Below, piece by piece: positions 53,340 to 64,000 of a stretch of 64,000 bases of DNA. Source of the stretch: Metopolophium dirhodum (lineage: Eukaryota > Arthropoda > Insecta > Hemiptera > Aphididae); assembly GCF_019925205.1 (NCBI RefSeq), contig NC_083566.1:13082001-13146000 (forward strand). The letters run 5' to 3'. The notes under the pieces were generated by a model, which saw nothing but the letters and a program-made list of their open reading frames with translations, was not told the origin of the DNA and did not search any database. Both the position numbers and the translations under genes were made by a program. Every line of letters starts with the position of its first letter. The first letter of the stretch is position 1.

Positions 53340-53995
53340 CTAAACAGAGAGGGGGAACGTGTAACGACATAACCGGAACACGAACGGAGTGTAGAATGTG
53401 ATGTAAAAAAATTACCGAAAAGTGCTTGTATGTATCTATTATATTATTTATTTACACAAAATAACAACGACGACAACAACTGCCATAATATATAAACGAG
53501 CATATTATTTGTGTGTATGTGTGTGAGCAGTGAGTAGTTTAACTGTCGTCGAGCGCGTTGAATGGGAATCGTTATACGCGGACGTTAAACTCGTGCGATA
53601 GAGCTGTTGACGACGCGGGGTGCAGGTCGAGGGACGGTGGGGGTAAGGGGTTTTAGAGCGGGTAGGGAGTTCGGAGACTGAGATGAGGGATGGATATATC
53701 CTGGGGGAGGATCCGAATTGCATTTCCCGGGACATGAATGGCAGATTAACAAGCAATTTGCGTTTGTGGGCAACGGGCGGCAGTGGGGGAAAAACAACCT
53801 CCGGCGCGCACACAGACGCCCCGCAGGGACCCGAGTGAAAACTGTGGAGCAGCACCCCTTCCGCGTTCGATCTACCCCCTCTCAAACACACACAAACCCG
53901 TCCGTCCACCCTCCCCTTCCGGGACACACACCCCTGCCCACGGTTTGTTGAGACTTGAGGCACACACGCTGGATCATAATATTATATATACCTGG
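53340..53995. other. CpG-richer island in intron 2
   Basis: GC-richer sequence with C-rich stretches (CCACCCTCCCCTTCCGGG) and a GGGGGTAAGGGG block. A 152-codon minus-strand frame (53505-53963) ends in a His/Thr run from a TG repeat and has no family features. I do not call it a gene. Confidence 0.35.
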
Positions 53996-55153
53996 TAACT
54001 ACTGAATTTCGTGTAGTTTTTTTTACATCCCGTTCCTATCATCTCCATCACTTCCCCATACAGCACTACCACTGTCTATACATTTACGTGTATATACATT
54101 TTTATATAGGTATAATAGGTACATATATATGTATAAAATATTATATATCGTTAGTCGTTAACGTTACATGTTAATTTGATTTTGCGTATGGTCTAATTGC
54201 CTTTGTTCGTAGGTCGCCGCAGTTGTTGTATATATTAATTATGTGTATGGTAATTGTTGTAATAGTGTTATGACCATTTTTTTTTTATATAGATATAGGT
54301 AAATTTTCAGAAATTCGTTTATCGACTATAAACAGTCAAATGGAGGATTTATTGACCCTTTTTGACTGGCATAAATTGAATTTACATTTTACTCCGTTAT
54401 TATAACATGTAACGAGTGTATTTATAGACATACAACCGTATATTTATACAATATATAAGCTCGTTTATAGTGCTATTAAATTGTATTAGTTTTCGGTCAA
54501 CACAATTTATCGACAATATAGTATACCCCATATGCAATGTGATTTTAATGAAATGTTCACTTCTCCGAAGGAATAACAATTATTATTAATTAGAAATAAT
54601 TTATCAATTCAACTGAACATACTACAATTTGTTTTATTACAATATCGAAAAAAATTTAATTTTGAAATACTATATACAACAATATACGTCGTGTATAGTA
54701 TAATATATCCCTGATATACGACTAATTAACTTTTTTTAAATATAATTAATTTAAACATAAAAAATCTAAGAATTTATTAATATGGTTTATTTAATTATGT
54801 ATATTGTACAGATAATTATGATAAGCTAAAGCGATAATAATCAAATGGTTGGTCATCCATCACATTAGTGATTACTAGTTTATAGTAATTTTATCTTATA
54901 GATAGACGATATTGCGTGATTTTAAACAGAAGCAATAAATATTAAATTGTACTTCAAAGAAATACTGAATAGTGAATTATATACTAATAATAATTACCCA
55001 TTTTTTTATTATATCGACAAATCTTTGTCCTGGAATAGCTTGAAATGTATATGAATGGTACTAACATCAGTAACGTGGATTGTTAAAAACCAAAATGCAA
55101 TTAAAATGACAAGGATTTGAATTGTTGGGTAATCTTTTACAGCTCGGATTTTA

Positions 55154-56265
55154 GATTCTGAGCGGAGCGAAATTGATTTTACAATGATGTGTGTTTTTTT
55201 TCTGATTGTCATCAACATTTGAAGTAGTAAAAATTTTCAGATTTTTGATATTAGTATATTTTTTATAGAAAAGTGAATCTAGTTAGTACTTTTGATAGGT
55301 CAAAATAGAATATTTCCAGTAATCTTAGAAGGCATCAGGAAAAACAAAAATAAGTGGTAATTTTTACGCAAAACCAATTGTTGGTGTAAATAATAACCGT
55401 AGACGCTTGAAATCTTCACCAAATATTTATAATAGCATTTTCCATATATAATAGGATAACATTTTCGAAATATTTTGACTCTTTCTTAGCTAATTATAGC
55501 TCTGAAAAATTTTTTGATTTTGTAAATTGTATTAACTCTATTGTTGATAAAAAACCTTTTTACTTAATAAAAAACTTGAAAATGTTATGCAAATTTTCTT
55601 ATAAGTTTATTTATAGAAGTTCAAAAATATTAAAGATACATAGGCACAATATTTTTTTATAAGCATTTAAAATTCAAATTTTGACAACATTTATAAAGTT
55701 TCAAATTTAATAATTATTTTGTAGTTAAAAATTTATAAAATGTTCAACTTTTATAGCAAGGATTGAAAATTGAAAACAAGGTTCCACTTAAATAAGTAAA
55801 TATATAAATTACTAATTTATTCACAATAATATCATAAAATATTCTTAGTAATATCATAGGCTAACTGACCGTTTTCGCTCAGAATCGTTTTTCTTATACA
55901 ATGATATTATATCATTGAATTCAAATTTAACACCATACATTACAGTGACTCACTTATAACCTACTGTACAGCAGAGCGACATCCACTTATCCACCTTTTT
56001 CAGTTATAAACTCATAAAAGTTTTCATAGCTAACATATGAAATTTTTATAGAAGATTTCCAATAAGTTTTTCTACCTCTATCAAAAAAAAAAAAGTTTAC
56101 CGAAAAGTCTATTTATAGCCATGGTTTTTATTAAATTTTTTTTTAACTATGAAATTTCATTATTTATACAAGTTTGCTAGGCTGACACAACGTCTCCGCT
56201 CAGAATCATTTTTTGTATGCAATGGTTTATTATTGAATTCAAATATAACACATCCATCTATCACT
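55154..56265. mobile_element. GATTCTGAGCGGAGC TIR-family element
   Basis: Left end GATTCTGAGCGGAGCG at 55154. The inverted motif GCTCAGAATC is at 55877-55886 and a second diverged end, CCGCTCAGAATC, at 56196-56207. The interior repeats the modules of 7255-7620 and 14660-15060 (AAGTGAATCTAGTTAGTACT, ATAACCGTAGACGCTTGAAA), then the terminal block of 14203-14550 (GTTGACAACAT-like, CAGCAGAGCGACATCCACTT). Two nested or tandem ends suggest a composite. No intact ORF. Confidence 0.7.
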
Positions 56266-56283
56266 CATACATACTCGACAACT

Positions 56284-56340
56284 CAGTAGCGGATCCAGAA
56301 GTCAACCAAAGGGGGAGGGGGATTTTCTAAAATTAAATTA
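56284..56340. mobile_element. Possible transposon end (CAGTAGCGGATCCAGA)
   Basis: CAGTAGCGGATCCAGAAG followed by a GGGGGAGGGGG run resembles the CAGTGGCGGATCCAG-type termini seen in DNA-transposon repeats of many animals. A matching second end was not found. Confidence 0.3.
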
Positions 56341-56626
56341 CCTTTTTGTTTAGCCAAATATTATAATAAAAAATAACATTAAAAAGCGACGCCACTTCGT
56401 CAAATTTTTTATCCTCATTTATAGATTTTATGTAATGTATAATGTATATACAAGTGTAATGATAATGGCCTTAGTAGTCGAAGTAAAAAATGTTTATAAT
56501 GTCCAGACGAATAAAAAAAAAAAAAAATGTAATATTCAACTTGACAACTTATTATTAACTTATTAATATATTAAAATTTATAATATAATATATTCAATGT
56601 TTATTGTGTATAATAAATTATAACGA

Positions 56627-56661
56627 CAAAATAATAATAATAATAATTATTATTATTATTA
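56627..56661. repeat. (AAT)n(ATT)n perfect palindrome
   Basis: AAT units run directly into ATT units, forming a self-complementary tract just upstream of the element at 56809. Confidence 0.8.
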
Positions 56662-56808
56662 TATGATTATCAAAAGTAAACATGTGACATATACCTACGG
56701 CGTTTGATCGAAATCAAATAACGTTCGCTCGGGTAATATAATTCCAACTTAATTTATATAATATAAACACGCGTCTCGGTGGATACAGTATTAGTAGTAT
56801 TACGTTAA

Positions 56809-56850
56809 TAATTGAGGGGTGACAATCCAAAACGTACTATTGGTATTTTT
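56809..56850 (+). repeat. Left terminal inverted repeat
   Basis: Reads TAATTGAGGGGTGACAATCC, then the first copy of the subterminal motif and TGGTATTTTT. It pairs base for base with the right TIR. Confidence 0.9.
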
Positions 56851-57198
56851 GACGAAATTGAGTTATACACGAAATCATATTGTAAAAATAGCGGGAAATC
56901 GATTGGTGTGATAAAAAATAAGAAAAAATGATTATTTTCGGTATAAATCACTATGTGAGAAATAGCAATTAGACCAAAACGTACTATTTACAGCGATTAA
57001 ATCTTACAATTTATACATTCTCCAAAACGTACTATTGGCTATGTTAAACCATAGATATCATTATAAAAGTTAGAGCAAAATGAACTATTGGCCATATTTT
57101 TTCCAAAAGGTACTATTTCCACTGTACGTCAAAACGCACTATTTCCCATGTTAATATACTGCCAACAAGGTTTCATTAAGCCAAAACGTACTATTTCC
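56827..57198 (+). repeat. Left subterminal array, seven direct copies of CCAAAACGTACTATT
   Basis: Copies at 56827, 56974, 57022, 57075, 57103, 57129 and 57181, all in the same orientation. Positions 1-6 (CCAAAA) and ACTATT are best conserved, with variants such as CAAAATGAACTATT and CAAAACGCACTATT. Spacing is irregular (26-147 bp). Arrays of this kind in other DNA transposons (for example En/Spm) bind transposase; that function is inferred here. Confidence 0.85.
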
Positions 57199-57572
57199 TA
57201 ATTTTATACTTGGCAATATTTAATATTTCATTTAAGTAAGTAGTATTAATTAAATAATACTCAAAAGTTAGGGGAAAATTATCAACAATTAAAATGACAT
57301 AATTTTGGTTATTATCAATAAGAAATTATTTTTCTTATCTATTTACTAATGATATCAAATTGTGTTTGAACGTGGTTATCACTACCTACTATAGTATATA
57401 AATAGCTTATAAATAACTATTATTGCAATGTAATCATGATAATTGATAATCCAGTGTCAAATTATTCTGCAGTGTCAATCCATTACAGAGTACAGTGTAC
57501 TCAGTGTAGAAGACTAATATCGATTTTCATTAGTTCTGAATTTTTTTTAACTCTTTATTATTTAAATTTGCA

Positions 57573-57629
57573 ATGGCAAATAAAAGAAAGCGATGCGAAA
57601 AGATGTTGGAAAAAGCAACTGGAAAACAG
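57573..57629 (+). pseudogene. Transposon-encoded protein, exon 1 (unrecognised)
   Basis: ATG at 57573 and 19 codons (MANKRKRCEKMLEKATGKQ), strongly basic, ending at CAG|GTAATT (donor GT at 57630). Phase 0 agrees with the acceptor TTATTTAG at 59274. An overlapping frame open over 57436-57633 also exists, but it runs into a stop just past the donor and does not fit the splice. The basic N-terminus could be a nuclear signal. The family is not recognised. Confidence 0.5.
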
Positions 57630-58796
57630 GTAATTATATATATATTTTTTAAACATGACCAGTAATGTGTTAAATTTTGACATATTATAGTGTAATAATA
57701 TTATTATTATTATCATCATAAAAGGGTGCCTATTTATGCATTATTAAGTTATAAGATTTAAATAGGTACTGTTTTTAAATCTTAACACAAAACTCAGCTA
57801 AGAATCATTTAAAAGCAAAAACAAAAAATTATAGTATAATGTTTATATTATAAATCTATATGATTAAATTATACTTAAATAGGTCATAAAAACATGTAAT
57901 CGTCTATATACCATAGTCCATAGTATATATATAATACCATAGTCCAAAGATCACCCACTGTCATGAATGTGTTCCAGACAAATGCTGCATTCAATAAAGT
58001 TAAACATTGGCTAAAAGTATGTACCTACTACTTAATTTGTAGATTATACCTATATATATTTATATAAACGTACCTATTAAATATTCCTATAAAATAATGT
58101 ATTCATGTAGGTATATTTTATTGTTTTTGATATGGTAAAAATTCAATAGCATCAAGAAATATTCTAACTAAATTTATTATTTTCAATAAAAAGGTAAATT
58201 TGATTTAGTTTATTTTGAATTAGGTACAAACATATTATTAAAAGTAACTAATAATTAGTGATTATTAGACTAATCAAAAATATTATTTTAGTTTACTTTG
58301 AATGCAATGGCTAATGCATTGTTTAAAGTGTTAATATTTAACAAAAAAAAAAAAAATGTGAATCATGGTTACAAACATGTAACAATCAGTTCAATTCTTA
58401 AAATTCTTAAAATATAATTATTATTTATGATATTAAAATATCACAGGTATAAACATACACAATTAACTGAATATACTAACTCCATTTAAAGCATAAACAG
58501 TATTGTAAAGTGTATTGATTATGTTCCTATAGTATGGTATTAAACAGTGCATGTAAGAATATACAGTTACATTAGAATTAATTATTCTTATACTTACCTA
58601 TTTAATAATATAATTTAATTATGATTATCTTACCTATAGGAATATAAATGTGATAATTTTCATATAGGAAATGTCTGGTATTAATATTTTGTTTAGTTTA
58701 TATAGGAAATAATTTGATAACATATACAATTAATATCTAAAATATACACATTTTAGAACTGTCAATGTGTTTCAAAAAATTAATACAGACAATAAC

Positions 58797-59033
58797 AGTT
58801 TTTAAAATCAGTGTTATTTTATATTGACAAATTAAAACAATTATAATCTAAAATCTAAATGCATATTAATACATATAATAATATATAAAAATACTATACT
58901 AAAAAAATTGTATAAATTGTCAATATAAAATAACACTGGTTTTAAAAACTATAGTATAGTATAATAGTATACTATAGTAACTATAGTATAGTATTTTTAT
59001 ATATTAATATATGTATTAATATGCATTTAGATT
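58797..59033. repeat. Interlocked inverted repeats inside the transposon's intron
   Basis: Arm A (58797-58833) pairs with A' (58915-58950). Arm B (58851-58900) pairs with B' (58985-59033). The order is A-B-A'-B', so the two hairpins interlock instead of nesting. Key blocks: GTTATTTTATATTGACAA with TTGTCAATATAAAATAAC, and ATGCATATTAATACATA with TATGTATTAATATGCAT. Between A' and B' lies a TATAGTATAG simple tract. There is no coding sequence. It is probably a separate small element inserted into the intron and partly duplicated. Confidence 0.7.
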
Positions 59034-59274
59034 ATTACACACTATTTATTATCATCAAATAAATAAATAATTATATTAATTGCATTAACTAATTAATTTT
59101 TAATGTTGCATTATTTTATTAGATTTTCTATGTATTCAATAAATTAATATAATATTATAATATTACCTATATATAAATTAATTGTATAAAATTATAAAAA
59201 TAAATATATTTGAAATTTTGAAAAACAAATTTTTTCTTACTTATATTATAATTTATGCATATATTTTTATTTAG

Positions 59275-59496
59275 AACTCGCCTGACTTAACATCACCAAT
59301 AAAAATGGACGAACCAGATAATAAAATCATTGAACTGTTTTCACCAGCATCACAAGATTTAAAGTTGGACCTTGAGGATATGGAAATAGTTATTGGAAAC
59401 GATAACTCATGTTTACATGAATTAAAACCAAAAGCATTGTTTAATGAGACTAACCCTCCAATTTTATTGTTATTGAAATTATTTCTGACCAAGTAA
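59275..59496 (+). pseudogene. Transposon-encoded protein, exon 2 first part, before a frameshift
   Basis: Starts after TTATTTAG with NSPDLTSPIKMDEPDNK, continuing the frame of exon 1. The stretch is acidic (DLKLDLEDMEIVIGND) and runs out at a stop after LLKLFLTK. The next frame is open from 59454 and continues with the same acidic, Pro/Glu-rich character. One base therefore seems to have been lost near 59460, in CCTCCAATTTT. No zinc finger, BED or DDE motif is visible. Confidence 0.5.
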
Positions 59497-59879
59497 AACC
59501 ATATTATGATCTAGGCTGCAAACCACTATCAAACTCTGAATATAATATACCTTCTGTATCTGAACCTACCCAAAGCGAAACACCAACAAAAAATAAAATA
59601 ATTCCAGAAGAGTATGAGCCAACTGATAGATTGGTATTAGATGAACTAGAATGTAATGCACCTTTTACACCTGAACATGAAAATACTCAAAATGAAATTC
59701 CAATAATAAACCAATTATTTCCTGAAGAGCAAGAACCAAATGTTAGATTACAATTAGATTCATCTATTGTTATTGATCCTGAATATATTAATCCTATAGT
59801 AGTTGTTGAAACTGGGCGCAAAAGGAGCATAAACAATAAGAAAAAACGTTTATTTAACAACCTTATACTTATAAAATGA
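59454..59879 (+). pseudogene. Transposon-encoded protein, exon 2 second part, after the frameshift
   Basis: Open from 59454 to a stop at 59877-59879. It is rich in Glu, Pro, Asn and Asp (for example YEPTDRLVLDELECNAPFTP, NQLFPEEQEPN) and ends with a basic stretch, GRKRSINNKKKRL, that could be a nuclear signal. Lack of internal stops over 140 codons in AT-rich DNA, with biased composition, supports past coding. If the C-terminus ends here the protein is about 235 residues, too short for a typical transposase, so it may be a partner protein or the remnant of one. Confidence 0.5.
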
Positions 59880-59944
59880 ATACTATAATATACAACATTC
59901 TGATCAAATCAAATGAGTTTTTATAAACTAAAAAATGATTTTTG

Positions 59945-60047
59945 GTAATAGTACGTTTTGGAAAAAAATGGCCATTATTTTTCCAAAACGAACTATGTTA
60001 ATTAATTTATTCAAAGTGTACTATTGGTAGGAAATAGTGCGTTTTGA
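59945..60047. repeat. Right subterminal array, four copies in both orientations
   Basis: Inverted copies at 59945-59961 and 60030-60047 and direct copies at 59983-59997 and 60011-60027. With the copy in the right TIR this makes five at this end. The mixed orientation differs from the uniformly oriented left array. Confidence 0.75.
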
Positions 60048-60217
60048 CATAAGTTTATCTTTAGTATAGTTGATTTATTGACTTTATAACAATTTTAAAA
60101 ATTGCTTTACTCCATAGGCAACCTTATAATATTTTACTGAATTTATTGATGGTTTATTGTTAAATGTACGACATTCTAGAGCTTCAAAACACAAAATTGG
60201 CCATACTGAAAAATATG

Positions 60218-60259
60218 AAAAATACCAATAGTACGTTTTGGATTGTCACCCCTCAATTA
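60218..60259 (-). repeat. Right terminal inverted repeat
   Basis: The reverse complement of 56809-56850, including one inverted copy of the motif (60225-60241) and GGATTGTCACCCCTCAATTA at the outer end. Confidence 0.9.
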
Positions 60260-60279
60260 AACGCACTGCAGTCTACAAT

Positions 60280-60420
60280 AATTGCGCGTGGCCCTAGTAG
60301 GGCGGCGGTGCGGCTTCAGCGTAAAAACGATATAATATTATTATATTAAAACGGACGGCGGTCGGTGGCAGTGATTTTCGTCCGACTCTATACGTACCAT
60401 ATAAGTACACCCATTATACC
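60280..60420. other. Short CpG-rich patch next to the transposon's right end
   Basis: GCGCGTGGCCCTAGTAGGG and GGCGGCGGTGCGGCTTC, then AACGGACGGCGGTCGGTGGC. Host sequence by position. The transposon lies immediately to its left. Confidence 0.4.
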
Positions 60421-61429
60421 CACCTAATATCATTGTTGATTATATAAAGCAACTATCTGTAATCAATGGAAATACATTGTTACGCGCGTATTGCGTCCAC
60501 GATATTAGGTAATATATAATATATACATAATATAATTGTTTTGGTGTTTATTTTACGCGTGTGACGAAGGGGCATACGAACGAAAAAAAAAAACAGAAAA
60601 CATCTGACAGACTCGTGTGACACTATACACAATATATTATTGTGTTGTATACATATTATACATTTATATATATTATAATTGAGTCCCGGTGTCGGATAAA
60701 TCGGTGGGGTGAGTGAGAGATTTGTCGTATGATGTATGGGGATCAGTCTTCCGCTCTCTTGGCCCTCGGGATATATTATATACCAACTCAAAAATAAACT
60801 GTTGTACTATTCAAGCAATATATATTATAGCTGTTAAATAGGTATACTATGCTACTTTAATGACCAATTTCTTTTTTAGTTCTAATATCTAAAAAAATAC
60901 TTCTTATATAATATTATGTATATAATGTAGTATATACCTACAATAACAATATAGTATTATAAGTCATTGGCATATATTATTATGTATTGTAATTTAGATT
61001 TTGAATGAAAACGTACCTTATCAAAATCATCGAATTGCAAACGTCAATAGATAATAATATAATTGTCGGTGAATTATTACGAATCATTATTTGAACGCAA
61101 TTAAAAATATAATATTATAGATGTATTTGATAGTAAATTTAAGACTAGTTTTGGTTAGTAGTATTTAAAGTGTGCCAACGAAAGGCCCTTGAGCCTGTAA
61201 GATTCTAATATCTCATAATTGCACACACTCAACTAGGCTGTCCACTTTAAGGCCCCCTGTTCTACTTCACCTTGGACGGTTTCGGAAACGACAGTCTTTC
61301 CTGTTCTGTCCGGAACCGTTGACCTGGCTGCGTTTTAAACAGATTTATTCACAAACTTTTAGATTACCTATTACTCGCACAACATTATTAATAGTGTGTC
61401 GGTTTCCAAAATCACATTTGAAAAATTGT

Positions 61430-61692
61430 AATCATCGTATAAAACGAAACGCCATCGCCGGGGACTCGCGTCGGCCTTGCAGTCGTGTAATATACTATAC
61501 GATGCAGCGACGAGGGACATCATAATAGGCGACGCCGAAATAATAATAAGCGCTCAGTTTTCGACGTCGTCGGCCGATATCGCCTCGGGGCTGCCGGCGC
61601 GCGCGCGACAAACATCACAGCCATTGCCTCTGGCGTCCATGGGATTTGACATTATTATTATATTACTACTTTATGCCGCGTGCTTGTACCAT

Positions 61693-61734
<42 letters not shown>

Positions 61735-62100
61735 ATATTATTTCGTGCTATTTGTCACTCGCCATGGTCGCCGCTCTCGCCCACTATTTGGGTCGCGAGT
61801 GTGTGCGGACGGCGAGTGTGTGCGAACGGCACGTGCGGCGGCGGCGGCGGCTTCGCTCTTATTGCAGTTATTAAGTTGACATAAACAAACAAGAAACAAA
61901 CTAATTCCCATTATATTAGACTGGTCCGCCGCCACCGCGGGGGGGGGGGGGGGGATCGCAGCGGGGTGGTTGTATATTATAATATATTATTATTAGGTAC
62001 ATACAGTATAATATAGCATTATATTGCAAGTAGTAGTCACCGGGCGGAAGTGGGCGCACCGATCTCTACACGTGAACTTTGACGGTGGCGTTTGTACAAA
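61430..62100. other. CpG-rich island in intron 2, with (TA)n and G16
   Basis: Raised CpG at 61440-61640, 61760-61850 and 61920-61970. A TA microsatellite lies at about 61694-61735 and an uninterrupted run of 16 G at 61939-61954. A 135-codon plus-strand frame (61477-61884) has an Ile/Tyr run from the TA repeat and Gly from GGC repeats, so it is not a credible gene. A regulatory role is possible. Confidence 0.35.
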
Positions 62101-64000
62101 AATATTATATGATATGTTTAACATTGAGTAGTAAGAAATCTGAAATAGCATAGCCATAAGATTTTCGATAACAATTTGATTTCGTATAGTTTCTTAATAA
62201 TTATTAACAACACTTAATATAGGTAGTATGTTGTCCTAGATGGTGACATAATAATATGATAGTCCCGCTAATCATTTTAATCGAACGCTTGCAATCGTGC
62301 AAACTTATAATTTACTGTACGACTTATTTAGTTACTAAGCCAATAAGCCATATTATAATTTTGTAATTATTATTTTATATTTTATATTGTTATTATTAAT
62401 GTAAGTACTAGGTAGGTATCTACATAAATTTGGTCTACCTACCTCTTTTTGTTTCTTTTCGATCACACTAAGGAAACTATAACAAACTGTTGAAACGTAT
62501 TTCTTTGTATAATATTATAATGTATCTACGATATAAATAATATTTAAAAGTTAAAAACCGTATAAAAAGCTTATATTTTAATAACTGATGTTTATTTCAT
62601 TAGAATATATTTGTATTTAAATCGCTTAAACTTATGCTCGTTTAGTCGTTTTTATTATTTATTTTAGTTTAATGATGACATATCTATTTAAAAATAAAGA
62701 ATATTATGTTTAAAACAAACCAGATAAATTTTAATATTTTTAAAAGAACTTAATCGTTAAACAAAATAATTTCAAAAGACCAGTATACCGAAAAATTTAG
62801 TCAGCCCTAGGATATACCCATTAGCTCATATTATTACCTATAAACTAAATAAAAACGATTAAAAATCATGAGATTAATGATAATAAAATGTTGAAACGTA
62901 AACATTTTCAGAGGATTAAACTCTATAAAATGGCTATTTTCAATTGTTTCAAACATTTAAAATTTAAAATTTAATTTAATTTAAACTGAGTCTAAAAAAA
63001 AAACAGATTTATGATAAATGTATTATCTCGGGAGATATCTTAATGGGTAAATCCTCGCGAGACACCCTGTATACACCAGATATCTGCTGCCGTTAATATA
63101 TATATATGTATATATAGTTCATTAGTTCAATCTAGGTATAACTGCTTATATGTAATATATTATATATTTACCAACCATAAACCGATAGTCCATGGAATAT
63201 AGTTCGTGTGTAGGTAAAAAGACATACGTAAAAGTTTGCTCGTAAAATAAATTAAATATGCCTTTAATATTGTGTGTAATATGCGTATATATCCTGGAAT
63301 GAAATAATGAACAAATGCTCCGACGTTAAATTAATATTTTATTATTATTACTATTTTTCCCCTCAGCTTTATTGCATTATAAATGAAAGTTACACAATAA
63401 TATATAATAACATTCTGAAAATTATTTTTACTTACAGTAAATAGACATAGCAAATTTAATAGTTTAAAGAAAAAGTTTTAGATAACATTGCAATCAAAAC
63501 TAAATTAAATTAATGTTAGTTTCGGAACTTTAATGTTATTTATATTTTTGGAAAAAAGTTTAATTTTCATTTCTATACAACCATACATGAATTTTACTCA
63601 GTTATATCTATACAATATCGTCATCTACGATGAATGTAATACATAATAATATTTTACGGGATTCGTGAAAAATATAAATTAAACTAAAATAAACCCGATA
63701 TTAAACGGTTCTAAAAATGTTTTTATTTTTATTTATTTATTATTTAGGATCAGTTTAATTTTTGATACACACATAAAATAATAATATACTTATATATTAT
63801 ATATAATATACCAAAATAAAATATAAATATAAAAAGCCATTTAAATTGAAAGATTTCGCAAGAACTTTAAAAAATAAATAATATTCGGTTATCAAATCAC
63901 TCAAAATGCCCGTAAAAGGTTATCATGGAGGTAAAAACAAAATTGATAATAATTAATCATTGTAGAACTCGATATTTTTCGTTTAAAAATACAGGTTCTG
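62101..64000. other. AT-rich intronic DNA to the window edge, no gene seen
   Basis: Nothing recognisable beyond short TA-rich runs. No homeobox exon and no repeat family I can support. Confidence 0.55.

Larger units (their letters stand above)
56809..60259 (+). mobile_element. 3.45-kb DNA transposon with subterminal repeat arrays, family not recognised
   Basis: Bounded by terminal inverted repeats of about 42 bp (56809-56850 and 60218-60259) that are essentially identical when one is reversed. Clusters of a 15-17 bp motif, CCAAAACGTACTATT(G/T)(G/C)C, lie inside both ends. TTAA flanks both ends (56805-56808 and 60257-60260). On the left a 3-base TAA sits between TTAA and TTGAGGGG, so a TTAA target duplication is plausible but not clean. 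piggyBac and Kolobok superfamilies use TTAA, but the TTGAGGGG terminus is not one I associate with either. Inside is a two-exon acidic ORF (see its entries) with no visible DDE catalytic domain, so the copy is probably non-autonomous or decayed. Confidence 0.85.
43215..64000 (+). other. Rx intron 2, start only (runs past the window)
   Basis: The donor GTGAGT at 43215 has no partner in the window. I scanned the + strand for a TGGTT(C/T)CA(A/G)AA(C/T) block that would encode WFQN and found none, so the third coding exon is probably to the right of 64000. AT-rich stretches with nothing recognised: 43300-47730, 48800-51230, 51970-53330, 54000-55150, 60430-61420 and 62110-64000. Islands and mobile elements are listed separately. 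Confidence 0.7.

Noticed and set aside
53505..53963. 152-codon minus-strand frame
   Set aside because: It lies in a GC-richer island where open frames occur by composition. Its C-terminal His/Thr run is a TG repeat. Several other frames overlap on both strands.
61477..61884. 135-codon plus-strand frame
   Set aside because: It spans a TA microsatellite and a GGC repeat, with no family features. It does not contain the missing homeodomain helix 3.
1..64000. CRISPR arrays, bacterial operons, prophage or rRNA genes
   Set aside because: None seen. The introns, splice sites, homeodomain gene and transposon types all indicate an animal nuclear genome.

Overview
The window is AT-rich arthropod DNA. 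Short TAGGTA/TACCTA and TAATAT runs recur throughout and many small transposon remnants are scattered through it. Together with the repeat families, this suggests an aphid (Hemiptera). That assignment is inference from sequence style, not a search result.

Only one host gene is supported: the 5' part of a paired-like homeobox gene, the retinal homeobox gene Rx (rax), on the + strand. Coding exon 1 (21245-21506) holds the N-terminal octapeptide HTIDAILGL. Coding exon 2 (42712-43214) holds a long glycine tract, an acidic/serine linker and homeodomain residues 1-46. Together they give 255 residues in one frame (87 full codons, one split Gly codon, 167 codons). The frame closes only if intron 1 (about 21.2 kb) uses a GC donor (GCAAGT) instead of the nearby GT. 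Exon 2 stops at the family-typical position between homeodomain residues 46 and 47. The exon with WFQN and the C-terminal OAR region was not found in the remaining 20.8 kb and should lie beyond the right edge.

Layout: 1-20300 is upstream intergenic DNA with MITE-like elements, retroposon tails and a tandemly repeated TIR family. 20300-21244 is the CpG-rich Rx promoter/5' leader. 21507-42711 is intron 1, AT-rich with several CpG-rich islands (possible enhancers or alternative promoters), an inverted pair of retroelement-like copies, a 45-base poly(A) and microsatellites. 43215-64000 is the start of intron 2. It contains more CpG islands, another copy of the TIR family and, at 56809-60259, a 3.45-kb DNA transposon.

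That transposon is the most unusual item. It has about 42-bp near-identical terminal inverted repeats, twelve copies of a CCAAAACGTACTATT-type motif clustered near its two ends, TTAA next to both ends, and a spliced, frame-broken acidic ORF I do not recognise. No DDE transposase domain is visible, so it may be a non-autonomous or decayed member of an unfamiliar family.
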